This document shows positions 46,758-60,500 of a DNA stretch of 64,000 bases, piece after piece. Source of the stretch: Anadara kagoshimensis (taxonomy: Eukaryota; Mollusca; Bivalvia; Arcoida; Arcidae); contig CM037871.1 in NCBI GenBank assembly GCA_021292105.1, forward strand, positions 38,007,182 to 38,071,181. Reading direction: 5' to 3'. The notes under the pieces are model-generated. The model made no database searches. It had not been told where the DNA came from and saw nothing but the letters and a program-made list of their open reading frames with translations. Numbering within the stretch: the first letter of the stretch is position 1; each line of letters starts with the position of its first letter. The translations under genes were made by a program, and so were the position numbers.

Positions 46758-47840
46758 TATAATCTGATTATATTTCTAGATATCCACTTACAGATCCTTA
46801 TTCAATAGAACATTTCCAGATTCATGGGTAGTTGTCTTATCCAGTTTGTATTTTACAATTACACAAGCCAATAAACGTAGACCGACAGGTTAATTAGTAT
46901 ATACCCCCTATACTTTGTTTGTGGATGGGTATAAAAACAGTTCCACAGTACAATTTTTCATGAAAAATTCATTAGTTTATATTGGTACTTGTTGTTTTTG
47001 TCCAGTCTGTACTTGAAAACCAGCAGTTTTTTAAGTTGTTTTTGTCCAGTCTGTTGCTTACACAAAAGATTATTTTCAAGTCAAGCTGGTTATGAAATGG
47101 ATAAATGGCATATTAAGTATTGTTCCTAACAAACTTCTAAGAACCTAAGGATCTCTGATTATACAGGTATGTTTGTTATACAATATTACATATACTGTTT
47201 AATGTTTCAAATTGTATTTCCCCTAACCAATGTAATATATAGAGTTTGTGCAACAAAGGTTATTTATTTATACTGCCATCCATAAATTAGGTGTAAAACT
47301 GGTCATATCATTACAGAGTGAAAATGTTTTTAAAATTAAATTGTTGTAAACATCATTCTGCTATAGCTGCCGGAGTGTTTTCAACTAAAAATAGTTTATT
47401 TTTCTTGAAAAATATATTTTCCCCATATTTTTGTATTTATTTCAAAAACTTCCAAAAAATTGTTCTTCAAGTGAAACAACTTTGTTGCATACATCAAGAT
47501 CACAGGGATTAAGATAATAGCAGATGGTCAGTACCCCATGTCGCCTAAAATAAGCCTGGGTCCATGAATTTGACATACTTTAAGTACTTATATTTTCTGA
47601 AGTGAGCATATCATGGCCCTCCATTTAAAATAGTGAAACTTCATTCCTGGATCATTAAGATGTCACTTACAAATACTGCAATTCTTTAATGAAATTTGAC
47701 ATGATGATTATGATATCGATACTAGTATATTAACCTATGGCACATATTTTATATAGTAATTTATGGATGGCTGTATATCATAATACAGAATCACAACTTG
47801 GCACCATTAGTCTGACATATACTCATCTACCCATGGTATA

Positions 47841-48285
47841 TCGTTGAATAATACACGGGCCAGAGTTCACATGCAGAAGAATATATCACAAAGTAGTTTT
47901 GCCACTGAGTAATATATTCGCCGCATGTTAATGATGGCTATTAATGTATTTGACAATATATCATGGGTTTCCATTCTAACATGACTTGGATAAAAAGGAT
48001 TGAAATAAACATTGCGAACTCTTTATTCGAAAGTACGTACATTTTACTATCTATTTGCAAAAAGGTCCATTGAAACAATTCGGCTGTTGAGATTACCTCC
48101 ATTGAAATAAATTATATTATGAATGAAAATTACCTCACAACCATTGTTCATGACACATAGCATGACCTCATAAGATAAGCAAGGGAGTATGTCATTAAAA
48201 CGGAACAGCGATAGGTATACCCTTGTTATACCATGGCTGGCTGTTCTCATGTTTCATATGAAGGAAAACGCAGGTCGTGTTAGAA
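47841..48285 (+). mobile_element. 430 bp dispersed repeat, copy 2
   Basis: Same orientation and blocks as 33960-34383 (GAGTTCACATGCAGAAGAAT, GCCGCATGTTAATG, AAAACGGAACAGCGATAGGT). Confidence 0.75.
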
Positions 48286-48537
48286 TTGATTATAAACATT
48301 TATTATAAAATCACAGATGCATTATTATTTGCCAGAAATAGGGTCCTTGGATCCATTTGTGTATATTCTGTTGCAGCCTTGCTAATTTGAGTCAATGGAG
48401 TCTTGTGCCAGCACCAGGTGAGCAGGGCTTGGCATCATTACTCTGTCATACATTTGCAAGGTTATAAACATTTATTATAAAATCACAGCTGCATTATAAT
48501 TTGATTAATTATCAGTCTTTGTCACAATTTAATTACT

Positions 48538-51500
48538 TCATTTAGAACTTGATTCACTCCATGTACACTCTTTATTTTCTTTCCATGTTGAAGATTCATC
48601 TTCATAAACTTCCTGTAAGTAAGATTTTAAAGAATTTTATCAAGAGTTGAGTAATAGTGTTACATACCCTAGTCAGGATTCTTTCAACTATATTGAGGTC
48701 AAAGTTCAGAGATAGTGGAGGAAACCAAAGGGTCTGAACAAAATCACCATGACAAACTTTCTCACACTTGGAAACAATGTTAGTTTACTTCCAAGCCTCC
48801 ATTTTTTTTTACTTTAGGTGACTGTGACCTTGAATATAAGACAAGGTCAGCCAGTTTTACAAACTGGAAACCTTGAATATAAGACAAGGTCAGCCAGTTT
48901 TACAAACTGGAAGAGCTTTATAACCTGATGCTATATACTGTACAAAGTTTAAAGGTTCTAGGCCTTTTGGTTTATGAAAGACATTTTACAATTTTACTAT
49001 GCTAGGTCACCAAGGCCTTAAATGTAGGTCAAGGTCAATCAGCTTCACTAAATAACAAAAACTTCATCCCCTGATGCTATACCAGTACTAGTATATGAAG
49101 TTTCCAGCTTCTAGGCCTAATGGATAAGATGCCAGGGTCTCTCGCCATCGTGAGTTCGAGTCCTGCTCAGACCACATGTGGGAAAGTGATTTTTCATTGC
49201 CGTTGTCCTTTACTGGTTCACCCAGTGTCAGTATAATGTGACTGAGGGAGTCGTATGCTTGTCTGCAAGTACTGACTCGGTGAGCTAGCATCTTAAAGTC
49301 GCCTCCAAGTGCGTGCTGGTACCAGGCACACCATAAAACACACTGGCACATGCATACATGAACGTGTTCATAGATTAATCCATAGAGATTAATAAAGTTG
49401 TTCTTGTCTCAAATAGCTGAAAATTGCTGATACAACGTTTAGCAGCATTTGACAACAATGATGACTTGTGTCCCAAAAAAACAAACATACTGATCCATGC
49501 CTAAATCTAAGGGAAAAGAGGGACTGGGAGTTTTGGTGGATTCATGCCATGGATAAGCAGCAGCTTGATGAGTTTTGGTGGGGACAAACTTCAAATCCTT
49601 AAATACAGAACTGGTCAGGGTTTTAATGTTGATAACATGACTTAACAAACAAGAACTTACCTTTTTCCATATAGGAACTGTAGCTTTTAATGTGTCAATT
49701 GCAAAATGTACAGCTTCTAAACTTTCTTTTCTATGAGGAGATGATATTGCTATAATGATGCTAGCCTCTGTCAGTGGGACAACCCTGAAATGAAAAAAAA
49801 ATAAATATATACCTAGGTAAAACTTTCTAAACCTTAATTTTGCATGCCCATAATTTTATGAATGGGACTGATTGCACAAGGTTTTGTAATGTTAGATGAA
49901 TCATTATGTACTCCGAGATTACTATTGACATGACCATAATAATATGGAATACGGAGCTAGTGGAAGGAATCATCAACAACATCTAAAACGTGTGGTCATC
50001 CTAGATACTATGAGTAAATGTAAAATCCATAACATCAACACTAGGAAATGGAATTAAGACTGGAAAACATAAAGTAAAAAGGACATATCCAGATTGGTAA
50101 TAAACAAAGTGGAGTAATGTTTTTAAAGCCCAAGTCAATACTCTTTCACTTATATTGAAGTGGTTAGTTCAGTGACAGTGGAGGAAACCAGAGTGCCCAG
50201 AGAAAATCACACACATTCAGCAAACAAACTGAAAAACTTTCTCACATTAGAATTTGCCCAAGTGGAATTGGTAAGAAGTACTGTGATCTGTAAGCCAAGG
50301 CTTAGACCACTGCTACTAAGGCCCCTAATTGATGTATCGTCGGTCAGTCCATAATGTTCCGACAAAGGCCCAACATGCTTGAATTACACACAAAAAGAAT
50401 GGTAACTTGGCCGGAAATATGCCATTTAATGATGTCACTGACACATGTACGTCATTAGTTGCGGTGACACTGCTTTGGTACCGTGATGGCAGCCAGTGTC
50501 GGAACATAAAAGTCATGGCTGGCTATACCATTTAATTACCAGGTAAGTAGGAAAAAAGATGGTTGGGTTATGTATTGTGGATGGATAACACCACACATCC
50601 AAGGATAACTTTAACATGACAATCAGCTGAAGGAAAGAGGAAAATAGGACAGCCAAAAAGAGACCTGGTGTAGGACAACAGACAGGAAAAGAAAAGTGCT
50701 AGAAATGAAGACATGGGAAAAGACAGCCACACTAGCAAGTAATAGGGATGACACTAGCAAGTAATATGGATGACTGGAGAAGAAAGATAATCGGCCAAAT
50801 TCGCCACCAGGAGATATGGAATTACTGTATAGTTGTTTAATTCTGCAGGTATAAAATTTCGCGGTTTAGAAACTGAAACTTATTCACTGGTATAAAATTT
50901 TGCGGTGCAGTTGCCAGGTTAAACAATTTTCTCTACTGATTATTTAAGTCTAAGTTTAATTGATACTACGGTACATATTCACTTGGTATTTTATTCTGCG
51001 CTATTAGATCAAACAGCGAATATAGTGAAATTAAATCCCCAGTGAATAAAAGCAACTATACAGTGAGTCAAGGAAAAAAGCCACATAAATTTTTTTCTAC
51101 ATCTTATTTGCCTATTAATTAACAGAATAATTAATAAGTAATTAATTCACACTTAATTAAACTAATCTTAAATCCTTATTACATAATAAATCCAGACATA
51201 ATCAGATCTGGTTAATTAAAATAAGACACATATCAGTGTCATCTTTAATACAAAAACAAGCACCTTGTACCCAAAATAAACAATAAACAATAATTATCCT
51301 AAACGAACTCTGAAGACAAAAAATATAGGGTGATGATCATACAATCAAAAAATCAAATATATTGTCTTAATTAAATTTAATCTTTAACAATCTTGACTGT
51401 ATGTTCTATATTTATGGAACATCAATATAACCTGCACATAAGTCTTTTATATAAAACAGACACTAGTTTTTAATCAAGCGTTTGCCATTTTGTCTTAGTT

Positions 51501-54500
51501 TTTTTTGCCCTCTTTGATATCATGCACAAAAATAGACACTAAATCAAGATTTTGTAAAGATATATCTTCTAAAAATGATTGTTATAAAAGACCCGATTAG
51601 CACTGTTCAATAAGGAGATAATCACTGTTTATTTTCTTCAATTAAAAACAACTCAAAATAAATATCTATATAAAGAATTCTTTTAAGCACCTGTTGTGAC
51701 TTTTTACATAAATTTCAGATTTGTAGACCCTGACTAGAGTTATCTTGAGTCAAAATTGACTTATCCGAGGCCTTGGTAGCTCAGTGGTCGAATTTGAGCA
51801 CCTCTAACCACCCTGTTCAAATTTTACTCAGGGCAGATCCTACTGTGAGAAAATTTGCCAGTTTGCTTGATGAAAACCTTGTTTTCTCTGTGCACTCTGG
51901 TTTTCTCTGCCATCCCTGAACTGACCTAGACATAAGTGAAAGATCTTGACGGGGGCGCAAAACTATTTAATTTTTTGAGGTGGTGAATCTATACATTTTA
52001 AAATTTGAAGGTCATGACCTTGAATGAAGTTCAATTTTGTATCCTTTACCAATATTGCTTTAATACAAACCATTAGAGTATCAAACTCTAGGAATCACTG
52101 TGATCATTACAGTAATTAATGGGCTTCACCAATGTATATCATGACACCCCATTAAAATTGTGCAGATTTTTAATTTTGGCTGAATAAGGCTTTGCATAAT
52201 TATACATTTTCATACACAAATACACAATATGAAGCATTATGTGGTATGCTCGAGAACACAAAAATAGAGATGAATAAAACCTATCTCAAAGATGCCAATA
52301 TTTAAAATAACAGAGTTGCCTCTCTTTCTTCTAAAAGTTAAAATTTAAATCTCCAAGAAGTTTAAAATTAAATATTGGCCATTTAATTTAGTTATGATTT
52401 ACAAATCAAAGATTTGCTGCTTTTTATTCTTTAAAGATGGCTTAAGTCCAACTTTACATTGGAACCGATTCAAACTGGAATAAGTTGGCGACATAAGTAA
52501 GTAAAAAGAGTTGTCTCTCTTTTCGCAAAAAAATGTCCATCTTTCTTGTACTATAGAGTTTAAATACACTGGTAGTATGTATAGGTAAACAACACTGATC
52601 TGTCCGTTTGACCTTTCATTAGGAATATTCATATAGGAGGGTCCACCTAATACATAGGTAGCATTAGGATTCACAATTAATACATATATACACATTGCCC
52701 ATGATTAGTGGTCACATCATATAGACAAAATATACACGTCTTATCCCTATTACTTAAATTTACTCCTCCATAATGAATATTTAAATCAAAGGTCAAGCAG
52801 ACAGGTCAATGTTGTTTGCCTATATTATTACAAAGGCATATACAACTTGTTATAAATGTCTTCATTTAAACCCAATCAACCGTGCAATGAACTAGAATTA
52901 ACATTAAAATGATATATAATACAGAAGCTTATACAATCTTAATCTTTTAAATGTTTCTATTAATACAAAATTGTATAGGATTATAAAACTTCTGTAAGGT
53001 CTATATAACAAAATCGGTTTTCATATCGCTGTCATGATAGGTGTTGTCCATTTGTGAATTAAATATTAAATACCTTTTTAATTATATCTAATTAATAAAC
53101 TTCAAATGTCTGAAATAAAGGCAGCAGGTATTCTGATTTTTGTAATATGAACAGGTCACACAACTGCCAATATTATTTATAGAATTATAACTCACTTTAC
53201 ATATAATAGCCTGAATGTTTTTATATTTGCTAAATTTTCAACATATGTTTAGTGTGTGATTTCAAAACTAACTAGAACTGTTAGTGAAGCTGATTAATAC
53301 CACCATATTGATTTTGTCATTGGGTCAAGACCTTTGACCTATGCACCTAAATTTGGAATGTCACACATTGTCTCATCTTGGTTCACATTTGTTCCAAGTC
53401 TAATAAAAATCCATTTATATAAACATGAAAAATAAGATGCTGACACAATATTGGGATGAACTGCAAGATCGACAGCCAGATGGGGGCGATTACTATATTC
53501 CCCACTTAAAACTTCATCGCAGGGGATATAGTACAGTCAAACCCGTCTATAAAGGCCACCAAAGGGAACCAGTAAAAGTGACTTTTATGTGCAGGTGGCC
53601 TTTTTATACAGGTTTAAATAATACAAATAAAGAACAATTAGGATACAATTCTAATAATCTTTATACGCAGGTGGCCCTAATATAGAGGTGGCCTTTAAGG
53701 CAGGTTGGACTGTAGTTTAAAAATAAGTACAGAATATGTGGGGAAATTTGGTAGTAAGGTCAAGGTCACTCATTTGTACAAACATGTACACCCATGTGTT
53801 AATCAACTAAAGATAATATTTACAAACTTTATTCAATTTCTCTGTTGAAAAAAATATTTAAAACTGTGTTACATAATATTAGAACACACACAAATTATTT
53901 AAATTTATCTGTATATCCTTCAATGAATCAAGTTTTATGAAATCACTACAGTGAATGTCGGTACTCAGACTAAAGTCAGAAATAATGAATTAATGATTAA
54001 TTTAAACATGGTTTACTATACTTAGTCATGCCCATTGTCTATAAGAGAATTGCTGGTAATAGGAATTGGACATCAATAGGAACAAACACCTTTGTAAAAA
54101 AATTAGTTCTCATTAATAGAAATACACGTAGTAGACTTCAGTGGCTGCATAATTGATTATCTTTTGGTCACAGAAATGGAACTTAATGTACCAAACTCAT
54201 GCTAGTCTGTATAAATCTTATCTCTATAAGCATGGTAGAAGTAAAATATTTTTTTAGAAATCTAGACAAAAGTTCAATAAAACAAGACTTGTCAAGTTCT
54301 GGATCGATATACATATATACATATATTAGAATGAATTATGCTGTCCTTATGTGACACAGATTCTGTAGCAAAACAAGGGTAGTCATACTGAACATCTTCA
54401 TTGCTATTATAGCAATGAAATATTTTGCATTTGTTGCAGGTGATTATTTCAAATAATAAACAAATAAATGCATGATACATTTCATGTTTGATATTTAAAT

Positions 54501-57500
54501 TTCTGTTTCTGTTCCTAAGAATATGTGCCCCATGGACCCTGTTAAAGATTTACATACCCTGAGCTACAGGGCATGACAATGACTGATGACTACAAAACTG
54601 CTTTGTCAAGCACTTTTTAGGTAAGACAAAAAGTAATTTAAATTTTTCAAGTTTATAAGAACCTATAAAGTCAACATTCTAAGTTAATTGCCTCTATCTT
54701 CACTTCTATGAATAAATACACTGAGAGAATTCAATTCAGCATGTCCTTATGTAAGCTTCCTGTTTATATAAGCACATGTATTGTCATGTGTTCTGACGGG
54801 ATGTTTGTCATGATATTACAATCAAACATACATAATATCTACATACCAAAGTTATCTTACAAAAATCCAACAATCCTAACAGAGACTAATCAATTAGTCA
54901 ATGTTTAATTGTCTAGTGCATATACAGTACAGACCTGTCATAAGTTTAACACTTAGTGTGTGCCCGATATTACATTTGTACCATTAAACATACAAGTAAC
55001 ATAACAACAATCCTAACAGAGACTAATCAATTATCGTAGTCAATGTTGAATTGTCTACTTCATATACAGTACAGACCTGTCATAAGTTTAACACTTAGTG
55101 TGTGCCCGATATTACATTTGTACCATTAAACATACAAGTAACATAACAACAATCCTAACAAAGACTAATCAATTAGTCAATGTTTAATTGTCTAGTGCAT
55201 ATACAGTACAGACCTGTCATAAGTTTAACACTTAGTGTGTGCCCGATATTACATTTGTACCATTAAACATACAAGTAACATAACAACAATCTTAACAGAG
55301 ACTAATCAATTACCGTAGTCAATGTTGAATTGTCTACTTCATACACAGTACAGACCTGTCATAGGTTTAATACAAAACTAACTGTCCAAATCAGCAGTTA
55401 TCTCAGACCCTTGTTACCTATCAATGATTTTGCATCTTTTCAGCCACTTGCTATCCCATATATCAGCCACTTAGCACCTGAGATTCAACTCCTTTTCATA
55501 CGCTTAGTGTTATAATTCAAAAAGGGTCTGTACTATAACTGAACTGTAATAAACTCATCATCAACACTGGATTAATATAGTCTGTCACTATTTGTATTAC
55601 CAAACGGAAATCTCAACCAAAGTTCATTTTAAAATAGATACAAAACTAGGTAACCCAAGAATATTGAAACAATTATTTACAGTATTTTAAAAAAAATAAA
55701 TCTGAAAAAATGGGTCAAAGACTCATTTTTTAATTTATTTTTTTTTTTTGCCAAAGCACGCTTTAAAGTGTGGGAAAAAAATCTTCTTTTTAATTTCACA
55801 CAGAGAGGTGAATATCTTCAAAATGCATGTAAATAGTAGTATTCTGTGAAGTTTCAAGTTATTTGTTGAAAACTGTATGAGAAATTGATTTCATAAAATA
55901 AGATCGCCCTGTGTAAAAGACTGCTAAATGACAACCAAGTTCCAAACTCGGGAAAAATGGGAAAAATCCTGAAATAATACCATGCTCTGACATCCAAACA
56001 GTAAACTGAAAACCTGTCTAAACTGAACTACAGTGGAACATATCAAAAACAAAACCTGTCTCCACTGAACTACAGTGGAACATGTAAATACAAAACCTGT
56101 CTCTACTGAACTACAGTGGAACATGTAAATACAAAACCTGTCTAAACTGAACTACAGTGGAACATGTAAATACAAAACCTGTCTAAACTGAACTACAGTG
56201 GAACATGTTGAAAACAAAACCTGTCTCCACTAAACTACAGTGGAACATGTCAAAACAAAACCTGTCTAAACTGAACTACAGTGGAACATGTCAAAAACAA
56301 AACCTGTCTCCACTAAACTACAGTGGAATATGTCAAAAACAAAACCTGTCTCCACTAAACTACAGTGGAACATGTCAAAAACAAAACCTGTCTCCACTAA
56401 ACTACAGTGGAACATGTCAAAAAAACCTGTCTCCACTGACCTACAGTGGAAGATGTCAAAAACACTGACCTTCAGTGCAACATGTCAAAAACAAAACCTG
56501 TCTCCACTGACCTACAGTGGAACATGTCAAAAACAAAACCTGTCTCCACTGACCTACAGTGGAACATGTCAAAAACAAAACCTGTCTCCACTGACCTACA
56601 GTGGAACATGTCAAAAAAACCTGTCTCCACTGACCTACAGTGGAACATGTCAAAAACCTGTCTCCACTGACCTTCAGTGGAACATGTCAAAAAAACCTGT
56701 CTAAACTGAACTACAGTGGAACATGTGAAAACTGAACTTTGAGTAAACTTAAAACCTGTCCAAACTGAACTTTAGTGCAACATGTGAAAACTGAACTTTG
56801 AGTAAACTTAAAACTTGTCTAAACTGAACTACAGTGGAACATGTGAAAACTGAACATTGAGTCAACTTAAAACCTGCAGTGAAACATGTGAAAACTGAAC
56901 TTTGAGTCAACTTAAACCTGTCCAAACTGAACTATAGTGGAACATGTGAAAACTGAACTTTGAATAAACCTAAAACCTGTTCAAACTGAACTGCAGTGGA
57001 ACATGTGAAAACTGAACTCTTGAGTAAACCTAAAACCTGTTCAAACTGAACTGCAGTGGAACATGTGAAAACTGAACTCTTGAGTAAACCTAAAACCTGC
57101 TCAAACTGAACTGCAGTGGAACATGTGAAAACAAAACCTGTCTAAACTCAACTACAGTGGAACATGCTGAAAACAAAACCTGTCTAAACTGAACTATGGT
57201 GAAACATATGAAAACTTAATTTTGAGTAAACTTAAAACCTGTCTAAACTGAACTACAGTGGAATATGTAAAAACTGAACTTTGAGTCAACTTAAAACATG
57301 TATTAACTGAACTATAGTGAAACATGTAAAAACTGAACTTTGAGGCAACTTTAAACCTGTATTAACTGAACTATAGTGGAACATGTGAAAACTGAACTTT
57401 GAGTCAACTTAAAACCTGTCTAAACTGAACTACAGTGGAACATGTGAAAACTGAACTTAGAGTAAACTTAAAACCTGTCCAAACTGAACTACAGTGAAAC

Positions 57501-60500
57501 ATGTGAAAACTGAACATTTTGTCAACTTAAAACCTGTCCAAACTGAACTACATTGAAACATGTGAAAACTGAACATTGAGTCAACTTAAAACCTGTCCAA
57601 ACTGAACTACAGTGAAACATGTGAAAACTGAACTCTTGAGTAAACTTAAAACCTGTTCAAACTGAACAATAGTGGAACATATGAAAACCGAACTTTGAGT
57701 AAACTTGAAACCTGTTTAAACTGAACTATGGTGAAACATATGAAAACTGAACTCTTGAGTAAACTTAAAACCTGTCTAAACTGAACTACAGTGAAATATG
57801 TGAAAACTGAACTCTTAAGTAAACTTCAGACCTGTCCAAACTGAACTACAGTGGAACATGTAAAAACCGAACTTTGAGTAAACTTGAAACCTGTTTAAAC
57901 TGAACTATGGTGAAACATATGAAAACTGAACTCTTGAGTAAACTTAAAACCTGTCTAAACTGAACTATAGTGGATCATGTGAAAACTGAACTTTGAGTAA
58001 ACTTAAAACTTGTCTAAACTGAACTACAGTGAAACAGGTGAAAACTGAACTTTGAGTAAACTTAAAACTTGTCTAAACTGAACTACAGTGAAACATGTGA
58101 AAACTGAATTCTAAGTTTTACAAACCAGTCAAAATGAACATTTTTAGGGACAATATAAAAAAACCCTTTAAAATTACTTAAGTAAATTAAAAACATGTCT
58201 AATTTGAAAAAAAATCATCATCTAGACAGTGATAAGACAGTGATAATTAATCATATCACATATTGTCTTAAAAGTGGATCAAGCCATCTTTCTGTAAAAA
58301 TATATATTTATATCTATTTTGTAGGCAAGACAATAAGAATATTATATTTTTTTGTGATGTGTATCAAGATAAAGGGCGATACCTTTGTGCCAGGAATGAA
58401 TATGATAATGGGTATTAATATGGTATGTGTGACTGTTTTACTAAAATCAAACTGGTAAGTGTAACATTACTTACATATTTGTGTGTAAAGAGACACGTGT
58501 AACATTAGTACATGTATACCGTATCCAATGTCAATGTCAAGGTCAGATTGCTATCTACACATGAATTAATTTAATTTTAACTTGATAGCATGCAAATCCT
58601 AATTAATCATATCACAAATTGTCTTAAAAGTAGATCAAGCAACCTTTCTGAAAAAATATATATTTATACCTATCCTGTAGGCAAGACAATAGGAATATTA
58701 TATTTTTTTGTGATGTGTATCACGATAAAGGGTGATACCTTTGCGCCAGGTATGAATATGACAACAGGTATCAATATGGTAGATGTGGGGCATTATGGGT
58801 ATGTGTACTTAAACCTTCCAACAAGTTTATCACAAAATCTATACCTTATGTTAAAATTACATAAGATCTATTGTTAAGCATTTAAACATTTAACTGGTTA
58901 TTTGATAATGTTTAAACTTCAATTCTGATAAACAGGTTATAATGCAAGATATACCCAAAAAACATCTGGGCCGGATTGTTCAAAAGTTCTCTTAGGTCAC
59001 GGCTATAAATTTGTGTACCTTCTGTTTTTTAATCAGTGTCTGAATACTTAGTATCTGATGCATGAAACTATCTAAATCTTGATAATTTGGTGTTAATTTA
59101 TTGGCCAATACTGTTAGGTAATTTTTTGTGCTTTTGAAATAATGGCAAAGTGGTAAAGATTTTTCAAAGCCCTCAAACCTAACCCACTTTCATCTGGTTA
59201 CTATTGTGAACCAAGATTTATCTCCCTTACATGGCATAATGTTTTTCCCAAAAAGATTCATGCCTATTGGTAAGCTGACTAATTACTTAACTAGAATTGT
59301 CTTTTAAGAATGATTAATTCTTTCCTATATTCTCAAACATTGAAAGTGGCCATAACACCCCTCTGAACTTATGATATGAGCACCTCAAATAAAATGGAGA
59401 AAGGTTAAGTTAAATTTGGGTTAAACTTGGTGATTGCAATGGTTTCAATTACTTCATATTGAAGATTTCCCAATAGTTTTCTGAATACTTAAAATAGCCA
59501 AATTAAATGAGTGTTGTACAATGAAGCCTAGCTGAGAGTCTGTCATTTATTCCTTTGGCTTTGAGAGTCTTTAGTTTGAGAACCCAATAGTCCTCAGTGT
59601 CATCCCAATGTTTTTGGAAGTGTATCATTTGAGTAACTCATGGAATCATTTCAGTTCATGTTTGTGTGTTCATTTGTATGATCTGGATAATCATATTGTT
59701 GTGACTATGATAATTTAGTTAAAGTTAAAATATCCATCTGACACACAGGTCAACTACATACAATGTACTAACCGTTACACACACACACACACACACACTC
59801 CAGTTCAACCATTCATTACTACATATATATATATATATATATATACAGTAAAACCTCTCTAAACCGGACAAGCTCCGGACCATACATTTTGTCCGGTTTA
59901 GGGAGCTGTCCGGTTTAACGAGGTTTTGAAATTTTAACCTAGCTTATCTCCCCTTCACTAAATGTGATAAATGTCAGAGAAGCCATAATCAACAACACTG
60001 TACATATTAATGTATTACAGGATATGCTATATGTAAAAGCTCTGTTTGAATTGGTTTTAAATCACCTTTAATTCACTTTCTTAATAGGATGCTAATTAGG
60101 GTACTAAAGGCAAACGACACTACCTATATCAATCCCTGACAGGACAACAATAGTGTTGACACCTTTCCAGTCTCCTTGGTCCATAAGGTGTAACTGTATA
60201 ATAATTAACAAAACAACTGTATCAACTATAGATAATAAGATAAGATTATATAGAAGTGCTTATCTTAAGTAACTGTGTCAATAATAAGTAAATTAATGAA
60301 CAAATTTAGATTAGAAAGAAAAATCACAAAAAGAAATAGAAAAAAATATATAGATGAAAAATATTTAAAATATAAATACATGAGGGATTAAATTAAATAC
60401 CAAATATTTTAAATAAGAATGAAAAATAATAAAAAAACTTATGATTTTAAGTGTCCATAATTGAATATTATTATAAATCTTTTAAAAACTAATATATTTA

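Larger units (their letters stand above)
45838..48537. other. Convergent intergenic region POLR3C / MOCS2B
   Basis: No gene seen. It holds the 160 bp foldback (46274-46433), a TA-inserted MITE (46579-46757), a dispersed repeat (47841-48285) and a 45-base direct duplication starting TTATAAACATTTATTATAAA at 48288 and 48462. The MOCS2B polyadenylation signal is at 48471-48476 on the minus strand. About 46760-47840 is AT-rich and has nothing recognised. Confidence 0.6.

Noticed and set aside
49108-49180. tRNA-like sequence with good A and B boxes
   Set aside because: It is the head of a 290-base SINE; no acceptor stem closes the cloverleaf.
56205-56704. Repetitive 65-138 residue frames on both strands
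   Set aside because: Products of a minisatellite whose unit length happens to keep frame; no start context or family.
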